Assembly: GCF_021234875.1 (NCBI RefSeq)
Contig: NZ_JAJQVM010000026.1
Location: forward strand, 20,102 to 84,101
Length of the DNA: 64,000 bases
Source of the DNA: Marinibactrum halimedae
GTDB lineage: Bacteria; Pseudomonadota; Gammaproteobacteria; Pseudomonadales; Cellvibrionaceae
Reading direction: 5' to 3'
Below are positions 42,453 to 49,848 of the stretch, piece by piece. Position numbers and translations under genes: made by a program. The notes under the pieces are model-generated. The model had not been told where the DNA came from, did no database searches, and saw nothing but the letters and a program-made list of their open reading frames with translations. Positions within the stretch are counted from its first letter, which is position 1. Every line of letters begins with the position of its first letter.

Positions 42453-42962
42453 ATGATATTTAGTATCAATAAGCTTGTTTTAGTTCGAGTTTATATTCTT
42501 ATTTTGTCGTTTTTGATTTCATTGCTTGTCTATTCTAATGATTTAGGTGGCAGTCCGTTTTTACAGGCAGCTAAAGGCGAAAAAATACAACAAATACTTC
42601 TTCCTCTTCAAGACAGTGCAAATACAATAGCGATGCTTTATCAACAGTACTATGACGTCAATGGTATTGATTATAGTAACGAGATACCTGATAGCGTTGT
42701 CAGGCAGGTGCAAGTTGAGGCTCGGTTTTTCATTTCCCATGTTGATCTGTCATTCAAAGAAATTAGCACGATAGTAGATGGGGACGATATTGCTATTTGT
42801 CGTTCATCTTTTAAAGAGATAAATTCTCAGTTAATAAAACCTCTGAGTGATGAAGTAGAAGATTTTATTCATGTTAGGCAAGGAATGAGCAATAATTTTT
42901 TATACGCGTTTATGGCGGCGACGATAGCGATTGGAAAAATTTATAGTGAGCATTGCTTCTAA
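42453..42962 (+). CDS. Secreted protein, possible paralog of the next gene
   Basis: A 169-residue protein. The signal peptide is VRVYILILSFLISLLVYSND. The mature part is helical, with a single Cys pair (AICRSS and the C-terminal EHCF). The last third contains FLYAFMAATIAIGKIYSEHC. The following gene has NATAFMAASMEFTTLGMLAS and a matching Cys near the end (FNSCIP), so the two may be distant paralogs. No domain is recognised. It is 58 bases after the four-Cys gene and 16 bases before the next. Confidence 0.62.
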   Translation: MIFSINKLVLVRVYILILSFLISLLVYSNDLGGSPFLQAAKGEKIQQILLPLQDSANTIAMLYQQYYDVNGIDYSNEIPDSVVRQVQVEARFFISHVDLSFKEISTIVDGDDIAICRSSFKEINSQLIKPLSDEVEDFIHVRQGMSNNFLYAFMAATIAIGKIYSEHCF

Positions 42963-42978
42963 TAAACAAGGGTCTTTT

Positions 42979-43500
42979 ATGAGAATAAAAATACCAATTT
43001 TATGTGTCGGCTGTTTGTTTTCTATCCTGCTGCATGGACAAAGCACCAGTATTGATCAACGATATGAACAGTACTTAGAAAGTCTTACTTCAAAGGCTGA
43101 GGAGCTTTCTACTGAAATAGGTGCAATTTCAGAAAAAAATGAGTCTCTTATAGAGAGGGGAGCAGAGCCTATTTTTGGCTCAGCGGCTCAGAAAAGTTTG
43201 CTAATTCGAGGACAGTCTGTCTTGGGTGACGCAGAACGAACCGTAAATGCAATGAAATCTGATATTCAAGGTATGGAAAGCAATAAAAAATTAGAGGGTT
43301 GTCGAGCTTTTATATCAAATACTAAGGGAAAGATTGGTGCTTTTCATTCTTTTCTTAGTCAATTTCAAAGCCTTAAAGTTAACGCCGGGGACAATGCTAC
43401 TGCATTTATGGCTGCATCAATGGAATTCACCACTCTTGGAATGTTGGCATCAGAGGTGAGTATCGGAATCTTTAATTCATGCATTCCGTATTTAGATTAA
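42979..43500 (+). CDS. Secreted helical protein, possible paralog of the previous gene
   Basis: A 173-residue protein. ATG at 42979 is chosen (AAGGG about nine bases upstream); a longer read from 42931 would overlap the previous gene by 32 bases. The signal peptide is KIPILCVGCLFSILLHGQST. The mature part is a long helix-rich region (QRYEQYLESLTSKAEELSTE), then EGCRAFISNTKGKIGAFHSF, and ends with the AFMAAS segment and a Cys shared with the preceding gene. It has no recognised domain. It is the last gene of the Tad-side strand run. Confidence 0.62.
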   Translation: MRIKIPILCVGCLFSILLHGQSTSIDQRYEQYLESLTSKAEELSTEIGAISEKNESLIERGAEPIFGSAAQKSLLIRGQSVLGDAERTVNAMKSDIQGMESNKKLEGCRAFISNTKGKIGAFHSFLSQFQSLKVNAGDNATAFMAASMEFTTLGMLASEVSIGIFNSCIPYLD

Positions 43501-43665
43501 TCGTTTTTTGTAGTTCACAAGTCGTTTTTAGAAAAACGAGTAGGCTTTTACCAATATTTGGGGGGCATTGAAGGGTCAATCAATAACCTCCTACAGAGCT
43601 AACACTACAACGAATAACCTCCAACTAGGGGGTTGTCATTCTTAACTATTGTCGCTATAGCCAGC
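43501..43665. other. Intergenic region with two hairpins
   Basis: CGTTTTTAGAAAAACG near 43523-43538 is a self-complementary hairpin that may end transcription. AACCTCC, a five-base loop and GGGGGTT form a hairpin near 43617-43635. The sequence AATAACCTCC occurs twice (near 43581 and 43613). No ORF is present. Confidence 0.4.
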
Positions 43666-43770
43666 CTAACTTTTAGTCTGTACTGTGGCCGCAAGAACTT
43701 TTGAGTTTCTCTTGTTTGCGACACAAACTTCTGCTCTCCATTTGTCGCCGTATTTTCTAATTGTGGCCAC
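43666..43770 (-). pseudogene. Tyrosine-integrase N-terminal stub beside tRNA-Leu
   Basis: On the minus strand, GTG at 43770, preceded by AGGGG, begins a 34-residue read that resembles the N-terminal DNA-binding arm of phage/island tyrosine integrases: VATIRKYGDKWRAEVCVANK, then RNSKVLAATVQTKS, then a stop. No catalytic domain follows. It lies 175 bases beyond the 3' end of tRNA-Leu on the same strand, the normal position of an integrase at a tRNA attachment site. It is interpreted as the remains of an excised or decayed island. Confidence 0.6.
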
Positions 43771-43945
43771 AATTACACCCCTATACTTGGCTTTTGAACG
43801 TGCGTTATGCGTAAATCGTGCGTAACGAGAGGCGAAAATATATCAAAATATTGGCATTTTGAGGATATAGGGAAAGCAGAGGATTCGCTTAAATCTTTGT
43901 TTTTAAGGGATTTTTTAATATTTGGGGGGGTGGGGAAATGCTATG
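43771..43945. other. Region between the integrase stub and tRNA-Leu
   Basis: No ORF is seen. Repeated GTGCGTTATGCGTAAATCGTGCGTAACG near 43801-43826 contains two GTGCGT(T/A)A-type copies, which may be arm-type integrase sites. This is suggestive only. Confidence 0.25.
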
Positions 43946-44032
43946 TGGTGCCCAGGAGAGGACTTGAACCTCCACGGCCGTGAGGCCACCAGCACCTGAA
44001 GCTGGCGTGTCTACCAATTTCACCACCTGGGC
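43946..44032 (-). tRNA. tRNA-Leu (CAG anticodon)
   Basis: On the minus strand the molecule runs from GCCCAGG to CCTGGGC, then A and an encoded CCA. The D-arm has GGTGAAATTGGTAGAC. The anticodon stem-loop is CCAGC-TTCAGGT-GCTGG, giving anticodon CAG. A long variable arm (TGGCCTCACGGCC-type) and the T-arm GGTTCAAGTCC complete a class II Leu tRNA of 87 nucleotides. It reads CUG codons. Confidence 0.96.
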
Positions 44033-44818
44033 ATTCAATGAGAATGTATTATTATCAGTTTTCGCCATGTATTTTGCTAGCAAATACTTTCATTAAAAAC
44101 CATATTTCTCATGAGCGGCGAATTCTGCCATAAGTCCTGCCTGTCTTCAAGTATTCCCTTGGGTATTCGTTTTGGTTGTTTTTTGTTCATTGTTTGTTAA
44201 TGCGTAAGTTTCAATTGGTCTTGGTGTTCGATTAAAAAATGTAAAAAATTATTTGTTAGGAAGAGGGTTTTTAAATAAATCACTCTAAAAATGATTTCTC
44301 TGTCTTTCTTAAAGAAAGAGGTATGAATAACGAAGCATTTAAAGTTCTGGTTAAGTGGATCTGGCATTACTTTAAATGGATGGTTTTGATTGCAAGATTA
44401 TTGAGGGGTGTTTTGGGTGCCAATAAAAAGTATTTAGATGTATTTATATGCATACTTTTGATTCAGAATAAAGATATTTAATTTAGAAGTGATATGTATG
44501 TATTAATTTTTATTTCTTTTAGGTAAAGTTGTCGCGTTGATAGGTTGATTTAAATTGGGGCGTAATACTTCGCCCTTCATAATTGGAATGCCTGACCAGA
44601 TCCATCAGGACTCTTTCGTGTATTTTTAAAAAATTGGCACAATTTCATACTTATACTACACAGTTGTGACACATTTTTTAGCGACACATGAACTTTAAAA
44701 GGTACTTGGGCTGGATCAGAAATACTTAGGGAAAGTAATTGTCGGCATTTAATTTAAATGCTCTTTGTTAAAACCATATACCAGTCTTAGGTTGTCACAA
44801 CTGTAGAGAGAATTAACA
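44033..44818. other. Region between tRNA-Leu and the TonB-receptor gene
   Basis: The left end should hold the tRNA promoter (minus strand). A GGGCG...CGCCC hairpin lies near 44557-44575. Only one small ORF is listed separately. The receptor promoter should lie near 44640-44760, but I see no clear operator such as a complete Fur box. Confidence 0.35.
44323..44481 (+). CDS. Possible small membrane-type ORF, 52 residues
   Basis: AAGAGG precedes ATG at 44323 with close spacing. The read is hydrophobic and basic (FKVLVKWIWHYFKWMVLIAR, then LLRGVLGANKKYLDVFICIL). It could be a small membrane peptide, but nothing else supports it. Confidence 0.25.
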   Translation: MNNEAFKVLVKWIWHYFKWMVLIARLLRGVLGANKKYLDVFICILLIQNKDI

Positions 44819-47053
44819 ATGGATAGACCTTTTTTTAAACGTTCCGCTCTTTCTGTTATTGTCGCTGCTGCCGGAACTGTGCTTTTTCATGCTCCGAGCT
44901 CGTTCGCACAAGTGGTATTAGAAGAAGTTATCGTTTCAGCACAAAAACGTTTGCAAAAAACACAAGAAGTACCGATTTCAGTCTCTAATTTAAATGGTGA
45001 GCGATTTGATACTATTTTTTCGAGCGGAGATGATATAAGGGCTTTGGGCACTCGTGTTCCAGGTTTGTATGCGGAATCTTCTAATGGTCGTGCAGCACCG
45101 CGCTTTTATATTCGTGGTTTAGGTAATGTTGACTTCGACCTTGCTGCGTCTCAACCTGTTTCCATCGTGATGGATGATGTTATACAAGAGAATGTTACGT
45201 TAAAGAGTTTTCCATTGTTTGATGTGGAGTCGGTAGAAGTTATTCGTGGTCCACAGGGGACTCTGTTTGGTCGTAACACCACGGCGGGTATTGTTAAGTT
45301 AGACACTCGTAAGCCAACAGAAGAAACCGAGGGTTTCGTAAAAACGAGCTACAGTTCTTACGAAACATTCAATGTTGAAGGTGCGGTCGGTGGAACTCTT
45401 ATCGACGATACATTGATGGGTAGAGTCTCTGTGTTATCGCAATCTCGTGAAGATTGGATAGACAATGGTTTTACTGAAGTGGATGATGCATTGGGTGGTT
45501 ATGATGAAAAGGCCGCTCGTGTTCAATTGTTGTATCGCCCAAATGAGCAATTCAGTGCCTTGTTTAATTATCATCACCGGGATTTAGAGGGTACAGCCTC
45601 AGTTTTTCGTGCCAATGTTTTTACTACTGGTAGTAACGAGCTCAACCGTAATTTTGACCGCGATACGGTTTATTTTGATGATGGTGATAACAACCCACAA
45701 CATTATCAAGGTGATGGTAGCTCTTTGAAAATGACTTGGGCGCTGAGTGATTTTACAATCACATCGATTACTGCAATAGAAACGGCGAATGGAGAAAGTA
45801 AGGGAGATATTGACGGAGGTAATATTGCAGGGCCTGGTTTGATTGCCTTTCCTGCGGTGACTGAAGATAAAGCGGATGTTGAGCAATATACGCAAGAAAT
45901 TCGTATCGCCAGCCCAGAAGGTGGTGATGTCTTTTGGCAAGTGGGAGCCTTTGCATTTGACTCTAACTTGGCAGTAACAACCGTTGATGGCTTTTTTGGG
46001 GAAACTCGTGTGACCCATGAAAACCAAGCGTGGGCATTGTTTGGTCAAGTAGCCTATGACATTACAGATCAACTGACTTTAACCGGTGGATTACGTTATA
46101 CCGATGACCGTAAAGAGTTGTTCGTTGATGAGCAAAATCTTAATTCCTTTGCTTTGCAAATTGGTGTTGCCTCTATTCAAGAATACGCCCCTGTAGAGCA
46201 AGAAGATGATCAAGTAAGCTGGGAGCTAAGTGCTAATTATCGCTTAACGGACACTTCGAATACCTATGCCCGTATTGCAAGAGGCTTTCGTGCACAGTCC
46301 ATTCAAGGGCGTAATATTGCATTCGAGGGCGATCCTTCTGTCGCAGATTCAGAAACCATCAATTCATTTGAAGTGGGTTACAAAACGAATTTGCTTGATG
46401 ACCGTTTACGTTTGAATGCTGGTATTTTCTATTATGAAATTGATGATATTCAGTTATCGGCAATTGGTGGCGCTTCTAATGGAAATAACTTATTGAATGC
46501 AGAAAAAGGTATTGGTCAAGGTTTTGATATTGAAGTTGAATATCTAGCCAGTGAGCATCTGATGTTGACCGCCGGATACAACTATAGTGATACTGAACTC
46601 GACGATGATGGTTTGTCAGTTGCTGTATGTGGTGATCCAAATGACCCAGCACTTCGTCAATGTACGGTAAAAGATCCCACTAATGCGGATGGTAATGTTG
46701 CCTTCATTGATGGGAATCCTTTCCAAGGCGTACCAGAAAGTACTTTTAATTTCACGTTACGCTATAGTATTCCGCTGACGGATTCTGGTGAGTTATTTAT
46801 GTTTACTGATTGGGCATACCAAGGTGAAACTAGCCTGATGTTGTATGAAGCCGAAGAGTTTGTTACCGACGAACAGTTTGAAGGTGGATTACGTATTGGG
46901 TATACCGATTTTGATTTGGATTACGAAATCGCTTTATTTGGTCGTAATATTACTGATGAAGAGAATGTAAAGGGTGTAATCGACTTTAATAATTTAACGG
47001 GTTTTGTGAATGAGCCAAGAACTATAGGCGCTGAATTTAGAATGAATTTTTAA
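44819..47053 (+). CDS. TonB-dependent outer-membrane receptor
   Basis: A 744-residue protein. The signal peptide (SALSVIVAAAGTVLFHAPSS then FAQ) is followed by a TonB-box-like VVLEEVIVSAQKR, the plug domain (FYIRGLGNVDFDLAASQPVS, and the hallmark VEVIRGPQGTLFGRNTTAGI) and a beta-barrel ending in Phe (RTIGAEFRMNF). The length and layout fit the large class of receptors for siderophores, vitamins or plant-derived compounds. The substrate cannot be told from sequence; no transporter or regulator lies next to it. A strong terminator follows. Confidence 0.9.
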   Translation: MDRPFFKRSALSVIVAAAGTVLFHAPSSFAQVVLEEVIVSAQKRLQKTQEVPISVSNLNGERFDTIFSSGDDIRALGTRVPGLYAESSNGRAAPRFYIRGLGNVDFDLAASQPVSIVMDDVIQENVTLKSFPLFDVESVEVIRGPQGTLFGRNTTAGIVKLDTRKPTEETEGFVKTSYSSYETFNVEGAVGGTLIDDTLMGRVSVLSQSREDWIDNGFTEVDDALGGYDEKAARVQLLYRPNEQFSALFNYHHRDLEGTASVFRANVFTTGSNELNRNFDRDTVYFDDGDNNPQHYQGDGSSLKMTWALSDFTITSITAIETANGESKGDIDGGNIAGPGLIAFPAVTEDKADVEQYTQEIRIASPEGGDVFWQVGAFAFDSNLAVTTVDGFFGETRVTHENQAWALFGQVAYDITDQLTLTGGLRYTDDRKELFVDEQNLNSFALQIGVASIQEYAPVEQEDDQVSWELSANYRLTDTSNTYARIARGFRAQSIQGRNIAFEGDPSVADSETINSFEVGYKTNLLDDRLRLNAGIFYYEIDDIQLSAIGGASNGNNLLNAEKGIGQGFDIEVEYLASEHLMLTAGYNYSDTELDDDGLSVAVCGDPNDPALRQCTVKDPTNADGNVAFIDGNPFQGVPESTFNFTLRYSIPLTDSGELFMFTDWAYQGETSLMLYEAEEFVTDEQFEGGLRIGYTDFDLDYEIALFGRNITDEENVKGVIDFNNLTGFVNEPRTIGAEFRMNF

Positions 47054-47093
47054 CCTACAGCGTACAGTTTAAGTTTAAGTTTAAGTTGTGTAC

Positions 47094-47121
47094 AAAGCCG
47101 CATATATTATGTGGCTTTTTT
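47094..47121. terminator. Rho-independent terminator between convergent genes
   Basis: AAAGCCGCATA, a TAT loop, TATGTGGCTTTTTT. It serves the TonB receptor gene and, on the other strand, the ImuB-like gene. Confidence 0.8.
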
Positions 47122-47154
47122 GATTGTAAATTATGCCCATAATTATGGCGCCCA

Positions 47155-48510
47155 CTATGGAAAGATTACTTGAAAAAAATAAGGTTTTTTTATCCAGTGA
47201 CGAAAATCCCAATTTTTAAATGGAGTGCTTTTCCGAGAGGCCAGACTTCTCTTCTTGTATACTACAATACCCTGATTGCGGTTTTTAAGCTGTTGAATCG
47301 ATGCTTCTGATGAGCTTTGGCTTTGTTGTAAATGAGTGTTGTTAAGTATTGTTGTCGATTGTTGAAAGCATTGTTTTTGGTGTGTGTACTGTGTCTTTAT
47401 CATTGAGGAATGATGTCGTGTTACTATGAGTTCTATGGTGCTGACGTCAAATTCTAAGTATTGAGATTTAACATGAGACTGTGTTTTTCTTAATAGGCTT
47501 TTCCAGTCTTGTTTAATGGACTGGCTATGAATGCAAATAACTTTCTTCTGTTGAAAAGGAGAAGTGAATTTCCATTGTATTTCAGTATGATATTGCTGAC
47601 GAGCCTTAAGCCAATGATCTAGCTGCTTTATCATTCCCTCCATGATGGGGATTAGGTTTTGTCTTGAGGCTGTAGCCTCACGTAAGGCGTAGCGAAGATG
47701 GAAATGTTTTGCTTCTTTATAGCGGGTTAATGTGTTATTTCTTATTGAAAAAAGAGAGTCTAGATAACATAAAAAACTTTGGTCATAATCTTTCTCTAAC
47801 AGGTTGTAGTGGGTTTTATAAAGAGTATGAACGTCATTGAGTGTGAGCAGACCTTTTTGAGACAGTTGTTGAAACACGGTTTGATGTTCACTCATATGAG
47901 ATAAAGGTAAGGAACATAATCGTGTCAGTAATTCTTTCTGGCTGATTTGGTTGTTAATGGGGTATTCGCTCTGAGTCAGAGCCCATGCTGCAGATGCACT
48001 GTGCCCAACCGCAATTTTGAAGTTGACTTCCAGTTGGCTAACGCTGCTTTGCAGTTGTTTGTATAGTGCTTGTAGGTTTTGAAAATGGCGTAAACAGCCT
48101 GATACTTCAAAAGTAATACCGGGCTCTTGTTGCCTCTTTGGGGGCAAGTCGCGTTTGGGAAAATAAACCTTTAGATGTGGGCTGAATTGATAGCCAATAT
48201 TCGCTAGAGCGAATAAGCGCTTATCGAATTCGTATTTGTGATCAGAAAATACGATCCTATCTGGATCGGATGTTTGGATTTCTTTTGGTTCGCCATTGTT
48301 CAGATGACGATATAGCGGTTCACCACAATTAGTACCTAAGGCATCAGTACCTAAGGTGTTAGTACCTAAGGTGTTAGTAACTAAGGTGTTAGTACCTAAG
48401 GTGTTAGTAGCTAAGGTATTAGTGCCTAAAGGCCGTGGTTGAATAGAGGAATGAACTGGTGCAAACAGTTTATGAGGTAATTGAGGTAAGCGAATAGCAA
48501 TCCAGAGCAT
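47155..48510 (-). CDS. imuB: ImuB-like inactive Y-family DNA polymerase homolog
   Basis: A 451-residue protein. The N-terminus LWIAIRLPQLPHKLF matches the ImuB start (W.A..LPQL). Later, RLFALANIGYQFSPHLKVYF, ITFEVSGCLRHFQNLQALYK, then VNFKIAVGHSASAAWALTQ correspond to the ImuB segment with a degenerate G.(L)R.FGG.. helix and the LA.A.TP.AAW stretch. ImuB is a non-catalytic adaptor in the SOS mutasome with DnaE2 and ImuA. Here imuA and dnaE2 are absent on either side. A LexA box lies about 300 bases upstream. Residues about 26-60 are a 15-bp-repeat-coded stretch not found in normal ImuB. The sequence is diverged, so a role as functional mutasome component is uncertain. Confidence 0.7.
   Translation of the reverse strand: MLWIAIRLPQLPHKLFAPVHSSIQPRPLGTNTLATNTLGTNTLVTNTLGTNTLGTDALGTNCGEPLYRHLNNGEPKEIQTSDPDRIVFSDHKYEFDKRLFALANIGYQFSPHLKVYFPKRDLPPKRQQEPGITFEVSGCLRHFQNLQALYKQLQSSVSQLEVNFKIAVGHSASAAWALTQSEYPINNQISQKELLTRLCSLPLSHMSEHQTVFQQLSQKGLLTLNDVHTLYKTHYNLLEKDYDQSFLCYLDSLFSIRNNTLTRYKEAKHFHLRYALREATASRQNLIPIMEGMIKQLDHWLKARQQYHTEIQWKFTSPFQQKKVICIHSQSIKQDWKSLLRKTQSHVKSQYLEFDVSTIELIVTRHHSSMIKTQYTHQKQCFQQSTTILNNTHLQQSQSSSEASIQQLKNRNQGIVVYKKRSLASRKSTPFKNWDFRHWIKKPYFFQVIFP
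48331..48435. repeat. Seven-copy 15-bp tandem repeat inside the ImuB-like gene
   Basis: Units of consensus AGTACCTAAGGTGTT start at 48331, 48346, 48361, 48376, 48391, 48406 and 48421 (outer copies degenerate). The minus-strand product is a repeated NTLGT-type pentapeptide. The reading frame is kept because the period is a multiple of three. Confidence 0.9.
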
Positions 48511-48710
48511 GATGGAGTTACCTTAAGTAAAGTGGTTGAATCATAAAGTTAGTATTCACTTCCTTCTGAGGGTTTGATTTTTCTAAGTGGATGCTTGTAT
48601 ATTCGCTAACGGTATAAAGACCGCCACCCTCAATGTATACTTAAGCCTTCTTTTCCTTGTTTTATGATGTTATGTTCAGTATGTTTTTTTGAACAGTATC
48701 TGTTGTAAGG

Positions 48711-48788
48711 CTATACATACTCAAATCTGCTTTGAAAGCAGTATACTGCCTGAGCATTTTGATCCTTGCCCCAATTTCCGCATTCCAT
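48711..48788 (-). CDS. Possible 25-residue SOS leader ORF or truncated imuA start
   Basis: Downstream of the LexA box, GAGGAG is followed nine bases later by ATG at 48788. The read is short (ECGNWGKDQNAQAVYCFQSR, then FEYV and stop). It sits where imuA would be in an imuA-imuB operon. It could be a remnant or a leader peptide, but I see no proven similarity. Confidence 0.3.
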   Translation of the reverse strand: MECGNWGKDQNAQAVYCFQSRFEYV

Positions 48789-48812
48789 TCTGAATAGCTC
48801 CTCATACAATAA

Positions 48813-48828
48813 CTGTATTTTTATACAG
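48813..48828. promoter_or_regulatory. LexA (SOS) operator
   Basis: CTGT-ATTTTTAT-ACAG is a perfect CTGT-N8-ACAG LexA box. On the minus strand it overlaps the likely -10 region of a promoter with TTGACA upstream (near 48842-48847), which drives the ImuB-like gene. Confidence 0.85.
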
Positions 48829-49266
48829 TATTTTAGTGGTGTCAAGAAAATTAATGGTTAAATTTTATACTTTTCTTAGTTGAGACTTTTGGCCGCTTTT
48901 TTATAGGGCTTTTTCATTGTTGAGATGGATTAAATTGAGGGAGGGTTTGCAAATATGCGGATTACGACGGAATTAAATTGCAAAAGGCCTTAGTCGGTCG
49001 ATTATTCTTCAGTGTAAAGTAGATTAATTTATAATTTTAAATATCCATTTTTATGACTAAAAAAGTATATTTCGGCATTTTTTTTTGAAATGCACTGAAT
49101 TTGTTTTTTTTATGTGTCATTTTTTTATGATTTAATCTCGTTGAAAACCACATGGGATCTCATCGTGATTTCTTGAGCGTATTTAAAATTTATTTTGTCT
49201 CATTTTTCCATTAAATTTTGCTACTAATTTTCAATAATATTAAGTTTGAAAATGAGAAGGTGTGAT
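48829..49266. other. AT-rich divergent intergenic region
   Basis: It separates the SOS promoter (leftward) from the small secreted-protein gene (rightward). Long T and A runs, no ORF. Confidence 0.35.
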
Positions 49267-49746
49267 ATGAAAAGGATATCCATTATATTCTTGTGTTTAA
49301 TGACATTGTTTTTTCGGAAAGAAGTTTTTTCTGCTCAATTGGAACAATCCCAAAATGGCATTATTGGTGTTGCTGCATCGGCATGTGAGTCGAATTTAGA
49401 TAATTGCAATTCGGAGTCCGTCTCAGTATCAGTACCTTCCGCAGACTCTCGTGATAAGAAATACCTTACTTGTTTGATCAATGAAACCCATTCGGATGTG
49501 GAGTTTTCTTATCGTTGGGGCAGTTATGGTGAGTGGTACACGGTTATCTTAAAGCCTCAGTATGAGCACTGGTTTTCCAGTCCGTCCAATTTATCGTTCA
49601 ATCTACGATTCGAGAATGGTATTAATCCTGATGCGCAAGAAGTGTCCTACATGTTGGAGAGAAAGCAGTCGTTTTCTGAAGGTTGTGAAGCCGCTAAAAA
49701 ATATACGTTTAATTGGGATGATAGTATTTTGAAGCTCTATCAGTAG
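49267..49746 (+). CDS. Small secreted protein, unknown function
   Basis: A 159-residue protein. ATG at 49267 is chosen over upstream in-frame codons because AGAAGG at 49255-49260 gives a six-base spacer. The signal peptide is ISIIFLCLMTLFF, ending KEVFSAQ. The mature part has a compact beta-like domain with YLTCLINETHSDVEFSYRWG, then SYGEWYTVILKPQYEHWFSS and LSFNLRFENGI, and several Cys residues (SACESNLDNCNSE, YLTC, EGCEA). No family is recognised. A strong bidirectional terminator follows. Confidence 0.68.
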   Translation: MKRISIIFLCLMTLFFRKEVFSAQLEQSQNGIIGVAASACESNLDNCNSESVSVSVPSADSRDKKYLTCLINETHSDVEFSYRWGSYGEWYTVILKPQYEHWFSSPSNLSFNLRFENGINPDAQEVSYMLERKQSFSEGCEAAKKYTFNWDDSILKLYQ

Positions 49747-49787
49747 GAGACTAAGTGATTGTTATTATTTGTTTACTGTTTAAATAC

Positions 49788-49819
49788 AAAAAGCCGCTGA
49801 AAATTCAGCGGCTTTTTTT
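49788..49819. terminator. Bidirectional Rho-independent terminator
   Basis: A-run plus GCCGCTGAA, loop AA, TTCAGCGGC plus a T-run. The perfect stem lies between the convergent genes ending at 49746 and 49849. Confidence 0.9.
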
Positions 49820-49848
49820 ATGGAGGGTTTTATTGTTCGTAGAGGATG

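Noticed and set aside
45599..46072. 157-residue minus-strand ORF inside the TonB-receptor gene
   Set aside because: Antisense shadow of a well-supported receptor gene, with no domain match or ribosome site.
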